Below the pieces are notes generated by a model. The model did no database searches and was not told where the DNA came from. It worked only from the letters and a program-made list of their open reading frames with translations. Source: Tolypeutes matacus (Eukaryota; Chordata; Mammalia; Cingulata; Chlamyphoridae). From it: a stretch of DNA of 64,000 nucleotides. The position numbers were made by a program, and so were the translations under genes. Where the stretch lies: contig JAKSZT010038752.1 of the NCBI GenBank assembly GCA_026826555.1, positions 37,997-101,996 on the forward strand. Direction: 5' to 3'. Shown piece by piece: positions 45,264 through 56,012 of the stretch (position 1 is the stretch's first letter; every line of letters begins with the position of its first letter).

Positions 45264-48200
45264 CTGAGCAGAGCATGGATCAGGGGCGGGCTCAGGCTGC
45301 ACTGGAACGTTCTCTCCCCCCCATGCAGCCCTCTGCGGGGTCCCTGTGTCCACCCTGCACAGGGCTCACCGCAGCTGACCCTGACGATGCAGGTGCTGAG
45401 GACGGAGAAGCCCCTGGCTGCTGCCCAGGAGCCTCCAGCACCACCGACCCCTTCACAGGCAGGGGCGGGGGCGAGAGCCTCCACCCAGCACGCGGAGCAC
45501 GCACCGGCCCCGCCCCCGGCCCACCCAGAGAGCCCGCAGCGTTTGCCAGCTCAGCCCGTTCCCGCAGACTCGGGGAGGGAGCAGGACACAACTCTGAGCA
45601 GGTTCAAGTGGTATTTTGGGACAATGACCTTGAAAGCCAGCCTTTGACAGGAAAGAAAACGGTTTTGCTGCCTGTGAAGCTGGAGGGGCAGAGGGTGTGC
45701 TCAGCGCAGCCTGCACCCCTGGGAGGCCTCCTCCCTTCCTCCGCCCAAAGCCGGGGTCCTGGAACGATGGTGACCAGAGCCCACCCACTGGAGCGCCCCC
45801 CACCCCTCTGATGGGGGTTCCCAGCAGAGAAACCAAGGCTGTCGGCAGCAGGGGGGCAGCTTCCGGCAAGCAGGCAGGTGGGCCAGCCCGGCAAGGGCCA
45901 CAGCCTGAGCTGACCGCTGAGCCCGAGGGGCTGCCTCGAGCCAGAGGAGACCCCAGACGAAAAGAACCCAGCAGTAGAAAGGAAAGGGCGCGGTGCTTCC
46001 GCACACCGCAGCCAACCCACTCGCTCCACACAGAAAGGCTCAAACCGCGGCCCGTGCGCGCCCCCCGCCCCCCCCCCGCCCCGCGACCCCCCGCCCCGCG
46101 GCCCCGCGCACCTGGAAATTGCCGTTGCACTCGCCGTAGAGCGGCTGGAAGAAGGCGGCGGGCGAGGGCACGCTCTGGCAGAGGCTCCCCTTCACCCTGG
46201 GGCCGGGCAGGCAGTCAGGCCCGCGGGCATCCGGCCACGGCAGGCAGCGGTGGGACAGGCCGTGTCCTCCGCCCGCGGCGGGAGCCCCCCCAGGCAGCCC
46301 CTGCCCACCCCGCAAGCTTCTCCCTGCCACATGGAGGTCCAACCCGGCCCCTCAGCTACGGACACCAAAGGGCAGCCCCACTAGTCCCGAGTTTTCCTCC
46401 CAAGACCCCCCACTCCCTCCCAGCAGGGCCCCACAGGCCATTCCCAAAACCCCAACGAGAGCGGGTCACCAGGTCGGGGCGAGACCTCCGAGCCCCCAGG
46501 CCGACCCCGGCGCTCTGTCCAGCGCTGCCCCCTGGCTCCCACTCACCACCCGACACGCAGCACACGTGGCCTTTAGCGCCTGTCCCCCGAGAGGAGGGCC
46601 ATGGCCTGCCTTGTTTCCTGGGGCGCCCCCAGGGCCGGGCGCGCCCCAAACTGTACTGTCAGAGTCGTGAACAAATGAGCAAGCCTCCAGGCGGGCGCAG
46701 GGCCGGGGACTCCGCGTCCCCCACGGTGGCTGGGGCCAAGCATCCCCTCCCCTCTCCCCTGGCAACTTGGAGTGCCCTCCGAGGGCCACTCACGCATACA
46801 CAATGCGACACACACACGACAGCACACGCACCACGCATGCACCCCTTGGCTACGTGCCTTGGCGACAGCTTGAACAGCAGGTAGATCAGGCAGGTCAGCA
46901 GGAGGAAGGCGGGCAGAGCTACCAGGCTGCTGCTGTCTGGCCGCCCCCAGGGTGGTGTCCGGGGGCCTGGGAGCAGGACGGGCCCAGGGTTGGCAGCAGC
47001 CTCAGTACCAGGCTGCGCCCCCAAACCCACATGGCAAAGGCTCCCCACGAGTGGCCTGGCCCAGGTGAAAAGGTTTGCGCGTGCAGTCCTGCTGAAGTGC
47101 CGTGTGTCCGCATCAGCGGCGCATGTGCCGCGTGCAGGGCGTGGCGCGGCCGCCTCGGAGACTGAGGTCGTGCCTCCCGCGACAGACCCCGGGCATGCGA
47201 GACGTGCCTCGTCCCGGCCCGACTGAAAGCAGAGCTACGGCGCCAGGGGTCCCCGCGCGGGCAGGTGGGGGCCATCCACGGGGCGGGGGGGTGCAGCACC
47301 CACCTGGTCCCCGGGGCGCGGCGAAGCGCACGGGCTGGCTCCACTCGCTCCACTCGCCCTCGTAGCGCTCGTCCTCGGCCACGCCGGCCTCCTGCGCAGC
47401 CATCTGCACGCGCAGCCTGGCCTCGTAGGCGGAGCCGGCGTCCAGCTCCGCGGCCTCCAGGCGGAGCCAGGTGACCCCCACTATGCGGCCCCTGCGCCGG
47501 GCCCGCTGCGGGGTGGGGGTCAGAGGCGCGCGCTCGAGAACGCGCACGCCCGGCAGGCCCCCCCACGCACACTCACCACATGCACACAGGCAGACACATG
47601 CACATGCAGACTGACGCACACACGTGTCACACACACCACACGCACTCACCCACCACAGCCACACCCGTGCACACTCGACTACACATTCGCAGAGCCTTGT
47701 TCACACACACGTTCAAACCCTCAGCTACATGTGCACATGCACACACTCATCACACAAGCAGTCATACACAGGCCCACACACGTGTGCACACACTCATAGA
47801 GCCAAACCAGTGCATATACAGACACATACAGTACACACGTGCAGTCATGCACTCTCAACACAGTCACCATCACAACGCACACGTGCACTCACAGGCACAC
47901 TGAGACATGCACACTCAGCAGTCACGCCCATGTGCACATGAACACACAGACTCGTGCACACTCACATGCAGTTGCAAACATCCTTGTACACTCCCCACTC
48001 ACATGGACACACATGGGCACACGCCGACACTTGCACGCACACCCCGGGCCTCTGGGCAGGTACCTCCCAGGGCTCCTCCTGCCTCCGGAAGGCCAGCTCG
48101 TGGTCCAGGAGCGCGCGCAGCGGCTCCAAGGCAGGGCTGATGCGCCAGGCCAGGACGCAGGAACGCGCACTCACGTTGCTCTGCAGGTCGAAGGGGGGGT

Positions 48201-49186
48201 CCAGCTTCACTGGAACAGAGCGCGCCAGTGAGGCCGAGCTCGGGGCCCTCGCAGCGGGGCCTCCCCTGCCCTGCGGCCCCGCAGGCGCTGCTTGCACGCG
48301 GCTTCCCTTGCACCCAGTCTGCTGCCGGGCAGCCGCCCCTCGGGTCCCCGGAGCCCCCCGCCAGGTCTGCAGTGCACCTGCCCGGGGCGCTCCTAGCAGC
48401 AGGGCAGCTCCCGCAGGCGCGGCGCCCGCTCACCGTGTCTGCGGGGCAGGTACTGCGGGTCCACCAGGCTGGCCTGCTCCTCGCCAGCGACGAGGCGGTG
48501 CAGCGTGATGGTGAAGCTGTCGGACGGCACGAGCACGTCCTCAGGCGGCAGCTCCACGCTGCACGCGCCGGCTAGGAAGACGCACCTGTGCTTGCTGCCC
48601 GGCGCCTGGTTGCTGCAAAGGGCGCATTTCCCTGGTTGCTGCAAAGGGCACACTCACGGGGACCCGCCCACGAGTCCCCTGCCAGGTGGGCTGCTCCCCG
48701 ACCTCACCTGGTGAAGAGGAGCCAGGGGCCAGCGCCCTGGCCCAGCTCCGGACCGGACCAGCGGCAGTCGAACCTGAGGATGTTGTTGGTGAGGCAGGTG
48801 AGCGCTCCGGCCGCCAGCCCTGGGGACAGGACGCACAGGCTGCAGGGTCCCGCGGGCACCCACGGACTGCTGCCGCACAGCGGGTGGGACTCGGGGAGCC
48901 TGGAAACTGACACCCCGGGGAGCTCCTGGGAAAGTTCACCAGGGCAGGGTGGGCGGTAATGGGCAAGACTGGCCCAGGGAAGGGCCTGGAGGAGGCGAGC
49001 CGGGCCCCAGGCACTGGCTGCACAGGGCAGGGGGCGCACCCGGCACAGCCTTGGCCAGGCGGACGGTAGCCTGCAACCCTCCACCCTCAGGGACGCCGGC
49101 ACCGGCCTCACCTCCGGCCCCCCCTGCTGCGGCCCCCCAGCACGCGCAGGCGCACACCAGGAACCAGGCGCCCTCCGCGGTCCGAC
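44805..49186 (-). CDS. IL9R: IL9R, interleukin-9 receptor alpha chain (exons 2-9)
   Basis: Eight exons on - join in one frame of about 455 codons: 49186-49112, 48819-48708, 48612-48434, 48209-48064, 47505-47304, 46966-46858, 46196-46112, 45263-44805. Order: hydrophobic signal sequence (FLVCACACW), cytokine-receptor domain (TCLTNNILRFDCRW, SLVDPQYLPRRH, DLQSNVSA), WSEWS box, one membrane span (LVALPAFLLLTCLIYLLFKL), box-1-like VPSPAAFFQPLY, and a tail with YLPQEDW. In human IL9R the YLPQ tyrosine recruits STATs, and the receptor pairs with the common gamma chain and JAK1/JAK3. The known alpha-globin-side order IL9R-POLR3K is kept. Oddities: GC splice donor after exon 7, duplicated acceptor before exon 4, C-terminus probably frameshifted against human, exon 1 not found. 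It looks expressed-type, but functionality is not proven. Confidence 0.92.
46112..46196 (-). CDS. IL9R: IL9R exon 8 (box 1)
   Basis: Acceptor CGGCCCCAG, donor CCAG|GTGCGC. Codes for VKGSLCQSVPSPAAFFQPLY then GECNGNFQ, the JAK-binding membrane-proximal part. Confidence 0.92.
46858..46966 (-). CDS. IL9R: IL9R exon 7 (transmembrane)
   Basis: Acceptor CTGCTCCCAG. Codes for GPRTPPWGRPDSSSLVALPA then FLLLTCLIYLLFKLSPR. The exon ends CCAAG followed by GCACGT, a GC donor at 46857-46856 in place of GT. The phase fits exon 8 exactly. Confidence 0.9.
47304..47505 (-). CDS. IL9R: IL9R exon 6 (WSXWS box)
   Basis: Acceptor CACCCCGCAG, donor CCAG|GTGGGT. Codes for RARRRGRIVGVTWLRLEAAE through EGEWSEWSQPVRFAAPRGP, including the WSEWS motif of type I cytokine receptors. 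Confidence 0.94.
47570..48040 (+). repeat. CA-rich minisatellite in IL9R intron 5
   Basis: About 470 bp of irregular CACAC/CACATGCA/TCACAC repeats. It sets the size of the intron between exons 6 and 5. Open frames in it are artefacts of the repeat. Confidence 0.9.
48064..48209 (-). CDS. IL9R: IL9R exon 5
   Basis: Acceptor CTGTTCCAG, donor GAG|GTACCT. Codes for VKLDPPFDLQSNVSARSCVL through LAFRRQEEPWE. Confidence 0.94.
48434..48612 (-). CDS. IL9R: IL9R exon 4
   Basis: Acceptor CCCTTTGCAG|C at 48613-48615, donor CACG|GTGAGC. Codes for NQAPGSKHRCVFLAGACSVE through SLVDPQYLPRRH. An identical acceptor block lies 26 bp upstream (exon would start at 48638) but would shift the frame. Confidence 0.92.
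48613..48646 (-). promoter_or_regulatory. IL9R: Duplicated splice acceptor, IL9R intron 3
   Basis: The block CCCTTTGCAGCAACCAGG occurs twice, 26 bp apart. Only the downstream AG keeps the IL9R frame. Confidence 0.8.
48708..48819 (-). CDS. IL9R: IL9R exon 3
   Basis: Acceptor CTGTCCCCAG, donor CCAG|GTGAGG. Codes for LAAGALTCLTNNILRFDCRW then SGPELGQGAGPWLLFT, the first cytokine-receptor beta strands with their Cys pair. Confidence 0.92.
49112..49186 (-). CDS. IL9R: IL9R exon 2 (signal peptide)
   Basis: Acceptor CCTTGCAG|GTCGGACC, donor GGAG|GTGAGG. Codes for RTAEGAWFLVCACACWGAAA; aligns with human …GTWLLACICICTCVCLG. The human internal Met just before GTW is replaced by Glu, so translation would need an ATG in exon 1. 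Confidence 0.72.
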
Positions 49187-51675
49187 CTGCAAGGCACTGG
49201 GCTTAGGCGCGCCCCACACCCGGTCCCACCCCGCAGGCAGGTACGGCTGAGCTCTCGGGAGCGGCACCCTGCATTTCCTGCTTTAACTCTCACGACGGCC
49301 GTGGAGGTGGAAGTGCTGTTGCTGAGTCCCAGAGGGGAAGTGACTGTCCAGGGTCCACAGCCGTGCGCGTCCAGCTAAACTCTGCACGTTCCTCTCTCTC
49401 TCGTTTGTCTCCTTCAAATAAAGACCAGCTCTGGGTCCTTCCGCAGAGAGCTGAGGGGAGGCAGCAGGGGGGCTCTGTGCCACGCCCCTGCCTGGGGCAT
49501 CCCGAGGAGACGCCCAGTGGGCAGGGCGCTCAGTGCTGGGGTGTGAGCCCAAGGGTCCCCAGGGGAGCCAGGGTCAGTCCAAGACGAGGGGCAGGGTGCC
49601 AGGAAATGCCTGGGCGCCAAGCAGGCTGCTGACGTGCTGTCACCGCACTCCGCAGCTTCAGATGGTGCTCTGATAGCCCAAAGCAGGAAGCAGGGCCAGC
49701 CTGGTTATGCAAGCCTGATGGTGATAAGGAGGCAGAAGGCGGCAGGCGCAACAGAGCTGGCCGAGCTGCACACCCCACCCGCCCCCCACGGACCCCACAG
49801 CCTCGCCCTTCCCTAGACTGCAGCTGGCCCATCCCTGCAGCACCAGCTGCTCCTGGGAAGGTGGGGACGGGGGAGCAGCCGGGTCTTGGGGCGCGGTGGC
49901 TTGTTGGGGCAAGCACGAGGGTTCGGGGTAGCTCTGGCACAGCAGCCGCTTCCCTGAGTACCAACCCAGGCTGCCCTGGATGGAGGGACCCCGTGTCTGT
50001 GCAGATTGGCAACGCTGATGAGGTCGCAAGCCCACTCCCTCCTGCCAGGGGAGGGGACCCGGGCCCACCTTGAGAAGTCCCCTTCTGTCTGTACCCAGAC
50101 AAGGAAAGAGCGCAGAGAGGGCCAGGGCCCCAGGGCCCCAGCCACGTTGGCTCCCCACGGGCACACCACAGGTGACTTGCAAAGGAGGCTGGAATGCTCT
50201 GGCGTGAACTGGGGTCCTGGGGACCCCACAGAGGTAGGCACAGCCGGGAGCGTTTCTGAGGCAGGGCCACCCCATCCTCGGCTGAGACCCCATCCACATG
50301 CTCCTGCATCCCCCAGATGGGACCGGAGGCTGTTCTGGGTCAGAGCTAGACACGTGTGCATAGGCAGCTCCACAGAGCCTTGAGGCCACGGTGGGCGGGG
50401 AGTGTGGTGGACACTGCTCAGGGGAGGCCGAAGCTGACCATGGGTGACAGGGGGCCCGGAGCGGGCGCCACACGGCCTGGTGGAGACCCTTTCCTGAGGG
50501 GTGGGCGGGAGCGCCGGCTGAGGCCCAGGGAGAGCTTGGGGCTGGACACACCCGCATGGGCAGCCCTGGCGGGACGGGTGGACGGCCCAGGGCAAGGAGG
50601 GCGCAAGTGCGGGAAGTGCAGGCGCAGGCGTCCGGGGGCAGTGCCGGGCACCCCTGCTGCGCTGCCTGGCTTCGCGCCCTCGGCCTCCCTCCGGGCCCAG
50701 ACCAAGGCCTCTTCCTCACAGACTCACCACAATCCGGGCCGGCTGGACACCCGGAGCCAGGCCAGGCCGCCGGGCGTCCCCGCTGCGCCGGCATTGGTGG
50801 GGGGGTGCGGGCTCAGTGTCGGTGGGTGAGGGCTAGAGAGGGTGGCGGCCGGCTCTCTGGGGCGCTTGGTAACTGGGAGAAGAGCCCCTCCCGCGCGGGC
50901 CTCCAGCAGCCCCCAGCAGCCCCAGGCCCGTGGCAACCCAAGGCCAAGCCCCTGAGGGGCTAAGGCTGGGCTGGGGGGCAGCAGCTCTCCACCCTGCCGC
51001 GCCCCTGCACCCAGCCCTGAGGCTTCCTAAACACATCCCGCCTCCAGGTGCTGTGCACACTGGTGGGGGCGGGGGCTCTGGCCCCAGCAGGACCACCTCC
51101 CCAGCTCAGCAGCTCAAGGCTGCTCCCACCAACAGCCCTGCCAGCACCCCACGCTGAGCTGCCCCTGGAACCCGCGGGGAAGCCTCCCAGCAGACGCTCG
51201 GCCCTAAAGCCCCTGGAGGCTCCGCTGGGGGCTCCACTGTGGCAAACCAGAGGCCGGAACCTCAGCTCCGGCCAACGTCCGTGGCCGGTGTCCTCACGAA
51301 GGGCGTCTCAGCTAGCAAGGAAGCTCGGAGCCACGAGGAACTGCCCACTAGAGCCACTGGGCCCGGGCCTGCACTGCTGCCAGCATGGCCTCGAAACGGC
51401 AGCTCAGGGCCATCCTTCTGGCCAGCAGAGGCTGGTGCCAGGGCGCAGGGTCCACTGTGACCCTCAGGCTCACACTGCCTTGAGAGGCTGGTGCTCAAAA
51501 CCCAGGCTCACTGGCCCAGACATGCTGCCCCCCAGGGCCCAACCTCCAGACCTGAGGAGCCGGCAGCCAAGCCCCTCGGCTGATTCGGGAGATAAGTGCA
51601 GCAACCCATGACACGACCTCGCACGGCAGCCAGACAAGCACCACCCACATGGAAATCACCCATGCACAGTGGATG
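49187..51675. other. IL9R upstream region, GC-rich
   Basis: Must hold IL9R exon 1 or promoter if the gene is complete, but I cannot recognise an exon 1 with a starting ATG and a matching donor. Long open frames here (for example 50794-49658 on -) have no known-protein features. Confidence 0.4.
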
Positions 51676-52020
51676 GAGGCCTGAGAAGGGCTGAGAGAGC
51701 TGAAAGGGGCTGAGAGGGCTGAGGGGGCTGAGGGGGGCTGAGAGGGGCTGAGGGGAGCCTCAGGGGGCTTGAGAGGGGCTGAGGGGGGCTGAGGGGGCCT
51801 GAGGCGGGCTGAGGGGAGCTGAGGGGGCCTGAGAGGGGCTGAGGGGAGCTGAGGGGGCCTGAGGGGGCCTCAGGGGGCTTGAGAGGGGCTGAGGGGGGCT
51901 GAGAAGGACTGAGAGGGGCTGAGGGGGCCTGAGGGGGCCTGAGGGGGCTGAGAGGGGCTGAGGGGGGCTGAGAGGGGCTGAGGGGGGCTTAGAGGGGCTG
52001 AGGGGGGCTGAGGGGGGCCG
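51676..52020 (+). repeat. G-rich minisatellite, ~10-bp unit
   Basis: About 345 bp of variants of ggggctgaga and ggggggctga. A block starting cctcagggggcttgagag at 51758 recurs at 51868, so there is a 110-bp higher-order repeat. Runs of 4-6 G every ten bases. Confidence 0.95.
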
Positions 52021-52946
52021 GCCTTTCCTTCCAGGTGTCACTGGTGGGCCCGTGACTGGCTCCTCACGAGAACCACTGGGCTGCACTATGCTAGTCCCAG
52101 CAGGTGAGGGCCTGGCCAGGCACAGAGCAGGGCGTCTCCTCTTCCAGCTTCTCTAAGCCCAGAGGTGCAGGTTCTCCTTCCTCCGACTAAGGCGACAGAT
52201 CAGGGAAGGGGCACATGTCAAACATAAACATGGGCTCATTCAGAGAAGCCAGACGACACGGAAGGAGCCCCCCTCAGCAGCCCGAGTGCAGCCAGGCACA
52301 GGCCCCTGCAGACACTCGCTAACAAACTGTCACAAGAGCACTGCGGCTTCCCTGCTCTCTGGCTGCTTTTCAGCTCTGTTCTGGGTCGGCACGTAAAGCT
52401 CTGTCCCGTATAGGCTGTGACTTAGAGCTCATCGCCCTCTGCAATGGGTATCCGGCTTGTGGCCTGTGCTTGCTGCTTCACATAATGGCAGTGAACAATT
52501 CTGGCCACACAGCATGACACTTCTGCAGAAAACACTTCCAGAGGCTGAATTAGTTTTTAAATCCTCCAGCGACTGCCCAAGCACCCTCTAAAACGCTGCA
52601 CCACGCCGAAGCCCGCAGGCAGGGCTGCCAGTCTCTCTGATCTCTGCCCATCTGACAAGCAAAGACGCTCTGATGTTGTTGTAGATTGCGCCTCCGACTA
52701 TCACAGAAGATAACCATCTTTTTAAGCATTTACTGGCCGTGTTTTTGGGGTACCAAATAAGGTCGCGTTTCAGTGTGCTGTGTGGGGATAGGTAGGTGCC
52801 TTCGTACGCGCGTGTGCGCCGTGCATCCGTGCTGGCAAGGTTCCAGCCCTCTGGAGTCCGCTGACTCTCCAGGACGCACGGAGAGCGAAGGAATCGAGGC
52901 CCAAGTCCAGGCACCACCTCGGCAACACAAGGGGCACGACGCATCT
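52021..52946. other. Intergenic, no gene recognised
   Basis: Mixed composition, GC falling to the right. The 52380-52600 stretch looks like decayed repeat, family not assigned. Confidence 0.4.
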
Positions 52947-53035
52947 CTTTTTTTTTTTTTTTTAAAGACTTATTTTTTTATTTTACCTTTTGTCCATTTT
53001 TAACGCCCCCACCCCGTTTTCGCTGTTTCTTTGGG
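52947..53035 (-). mobile_element. Partial SINE tail and body
   Basis: Poly-T plus 'aaagacttatttttttattttacc…tccatttttaacgcccccacc', the tail end of the composite SINE at 9463, diverging afterwards. Confidence 0.6.
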
Positions 53036-53379
53036 GGTGAAACCTCCAGTCTAATGTACCTCCCATCCCCACAGCAAGCTCCCTTCTTTTTGTCCGCCAG
53101 GGTCCTCCCTGCCTTGCCGAGGAGCCAGAATCTGCTGATTTCAGAGCGGCGACCCACACCACCCACCCGGCCCAGAGGAGACGAGGAGCTCCCGGGGAGG
53201 CCGTGAGGAGCGAGGAGAGAGGAGAGCCTCCATCTCTGCATTACAGTTCTGCCTAGTCCTCTAGCTGACTGAACCACACGTGCACAGGCCAACTCCAAGC
53301 AGCCCAGTAACCCAGACCCTGAGCAAAGATTCTAGCTGCTGTCCACCGTGGGGACACAGAGCTGCTGAAACAAAAACAT

Positions 53380-53605
53380 CAACCCTTTCCAGGGGGGCGT
53401 AACTGAACCCACGGTCTCTGCAATGTATGTTTTTCACAATGTCTAAGATAAGCTCAAAGTCATTATGCATACAAAGAAACAGCTGTGTGGCCCGCACTTA
53501 AGAGGAGACTCAGTGGATGGAGACGGACCTCCAAGACCCAGCTGTTCATAATGAATAGGTAGGAAATATCAGCAGAGAAATAAAAACTATAAAAAAGAAC
53601 CAAAA
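53380..53605 (+). mobile_element. Old L1M ORF1-side fragment
   Basis: Text such as catacaaagaaacagctg … ttaagaggagactcagtgga … aggaaatatcagcagagaaataaaaactataa is the L1M 5' ORF1 region. Confidence 0.65.
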
Positions 53606-53689
53606 GAGGAGAGCGGATGTAGCTCAAGTGGATGAGGGCCTGCTTCCCATGTACAGGGTCCTGGGCTCAATCCCCAGTGCCTCAAAAAA
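53606..53689 (+). mobile_element. Short tRNA-like SINE
   Basis: Head gcggatgtagctcaagtgg, flanked by aaaaaagaaccaaaa copies. Confidence 0.88.
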
Positions 53690-53714
53690 AAAAAAGAACC
53701 AAAATAAAAGTTTC

Positions 53715-54010
53715 TGGGGAAGCGGATGTGGCTCAAGCAACTGGGCTCCTGTGTACCATATGGGAGGTCCAGGGTCTGAGTCCCGGGGCCTCCTGGTGAA
53801 GGCGAGCTGGCCCGTGCGGAGAGCTGGCCCGCGTGGAGAGCTGGCGTAGCAAGATGACACAACAAAAAGAGACACAGAGGAGAGACAATAAGAGACGCAG
53901 CAGACCAGGGAGCTGAGGTGGCCCAAGAGACTGAGCGCCTCCCTCCCACTCTGGAAGGTTCCCAGTTCGGTTGCCGGTGCCACCTAAAGAGAAGACAAGC
54001 AGACACAGAT
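53715..54010 (+). mobile_element. Dimeric tRNA-like SINE
   Basis: Head 1 at 53717 (gaagcggatgtggctcaagc), a linker with three copies of gagctggc and gcaagatgacacaacaaaaag, head 2 near 53909. Same family as 57328. Confidence 0.87.
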
Positions 54011-54220
54011 CAAAGAATGCACTAGAGTTCCAACGCCTCTGCATCCTCCCCTCTGTAACAATTCTGGACTTAGGTCTGTTGTGCCTGATATTAGGATAGC
54101 TACCACAGCTCTCGTTTGGTTACTACTTGCATGGAATGTTGTTTTTTTTCCTATCCTTTCACTTTCCATCTATTTGTACCATTGGATCAAAGGTGCTTTC
54201 ATCAAAAGCACATAGTTGGA

Positions 54221-54686
54221 ACCAAATAGATTGTGTAACATATTGTTTGGTTAAAAAAAAATTGTATATGTGTCCAGTACATTTAATTGAGAAATGTATA
54301 TATTTATTCATCTGTGTTTACTTTTTAGTTTTTTTTTTTTTTTTTTTAAGATTTTATTTATTTATTCATTTATCCCCCCCTTGCTGCCTGTGCTCGCTGG
54401 GTCAGCTAACCACGCCGTGCGGGCAGGCCTGCCTTCACCAGGAGGCCCCGGGAACCGAACCCGGGGCCTCCCATATGGCAAACGGGAGCCCCACTGATTG
54501 AGCCACAGCCGCTTCCCTACTTTTTAGTTTTTAATTGTTTATATTTTCAATTAATAAATGTACAAAATAAAGTTAAAAAAAAAAAAAAAAAAAGGGAAAC
54601 GGATGTGGCTCAAAAGGTTCGGCGTCCGTCTGCCATATGGAGAGACCAGGGTTCGATCCCCAGTACCTCCCGGTAAAAAAAAAAAA
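54221..54686 (+). mobile_element. Chimeric insertion: L1 3' end + SINE in one target duplication
   Basis: Left part (54221-54595) is a truncated L1 3' end with poly(A) signal and A-run. Right part (54596-54676) is a short tRNA-like SINE with its own A-tail. The pair is bounded by a single 17-bp duplication aaaagcacatagttgga (54204-54220, 54687-54703). A later DAS SINE (54334-54517) sits within the L1 part. Confidence 0.85.
54334..54517 (-). mobile_element. DAS-type SINE in the L1 3'UTR
   Basis: Flanked by tactttttagttttt (54319-54333, 54518-54532). Confidence 0.94.
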
Positions 54687-55917
54687 AAAAGCACATAGTT
54701 GGATCATGTTTTTTAGTCTTTTCTAAAATCTCTGCTTTTTTATTGGAGAACTTAATACATTTACATGCAAGGTAATTACTGATAAAGCAGGACTTACTTC
54801 AGCCATTTGTCCTTTGTTTTTTTTGCATCTTAAACTTTTTTTGCCCTCATTTCCTCCATTACTGCCTTCCTTCATGTTTCCTTGATCATCTTATGGAGTA
54901 AACCATTTTTATTCTAGTCTCATTTCCTTCTGTGTAAATTTTTAGATACTTTATTAGTGATTACAATGGGGTTTACATTTAACATCCTAAATCTATAACA
55001 ATCTAGTTTGAATTGAAACCAAACTTAATTTCAACAGCATACAAAATCTCTGCCCCTATGCCCCTCCTTCCCTGCCTTGTGTTCTTGTCACAAATTACAT
55101 CTTTATACTTTTTATATACAATAAGAGACATTTATGATTTTTCATGCATTTGAAGTTTTGATCATGTAAGAAATAAAAAGTAGAGTTACAAACTAAGAAT
55201 ACAATAAATCCTGGTCACTTATATTTTCTGGGGAAGTGGCCTTTATCACAGACCTTTATTTCCTCCCACAATTTCAGGTTCCTGCTTAGTGTCCTTTTCC
55301 CTCTAGCATCTCGAGGGCAGTTCTAAAGGTAACAAACGCTCATCTTTTGTTTATCTCAGAATGTCTTTAATTCTCCCTCTTTGAAGGACAGTTTTGCTGG
55401 CTCTAGAATTCTTGCTTGACAGTTTTTGGGTTTTTTTTCCCCTTTTTTTTCAGAACTTTAAATATGTCATCCCACTGCCTTCTTTTGTCTCCCTGGTCTC
55501 TGATGAGAAATGGGAGGTTAATCTTATTGCAGATCCTTTATATGTGAGGAGTCCCATCTCTCTTGTTGCTTTTAAGATTCTCTCTGTCTTTGGCATTCAT
55601 CAGTTTGCATATAATGTATTGCAGAATCTCTGTGAGTTTATCCTGCTTGGATTTTATTCATCTTGGATGTGTATATTCATGTCTTTCATGAAATTGAGGA
55701 GTTCTTCAGCCATTATTTCTTCAAATATTCTTTCTGCCCTTTTCACTTTCTCTTCTCCTTCTGGGACTTCCATATGGATATGTTGGTGTGATCCACAGGT
55801 CCCTCAGGCTCTGTTCATTTTTATTCATTCTTTTTTCCTCTCTATTCCTCAGACTGAGTAATTTCAGTTGTCCTGTCTTCAAGTCTGTTGTTTCTTCTGC
55901 TATCTCAAATACGCTGT

Positions 55918-56012
55918 CGGGGGGCGGATGTGGCTCGGGTGGTTGGGCGTCCGTCTCCCATATAGAGGGACCTGGGTTGATCCCTGGGACCTCCCGGTAA
56001 AAAATAACAACA
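55918..56012 (+). mobile_element. Short tRNA-like SINE
   Basis: Head gcggatgtggctcgggtgg, short A-tail. Confidence 0.88.

Larger units (their letters stand above)
54020..55915 (-). mobile_element. Old L1 (endonuclease to ORF1), split by later insertions
   Basis: On - 54180-53990 codes for endonuclease text (NQTRAVVAILISGTTDLS) and 55860-55400 for ORF1 text. The chimeric insertion 54221-54686 splits it. Confidence 0.75.

Noticed and set aside
45697..46884. 395-codon open frame on +
   Set aside because: It runs antisense across IL9R exon 8 and is Pro/Arg-rich as expected from GC-rich DNA. No domain or splice support.
47580..47960. His/Thr-rich open frames on +
   Set aside because: Translation of the CA-rich repeat in an IL9R intron.
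49658..50794. 378-codon open frame on -
   Set aside because: Low-complexity composition of GC-rich DNA, no known motif, overlapped by other long frames on both strands. It could only be relevant as a host for IL9R exon 1, which I could not find.
51760..52086. Pro/Ser-rich open frame on - and possible CRISPR-like periodicity
   Set aside because: Both are products of the G-rich minisatellite. There are no unique spacers and the genome is mammalian.
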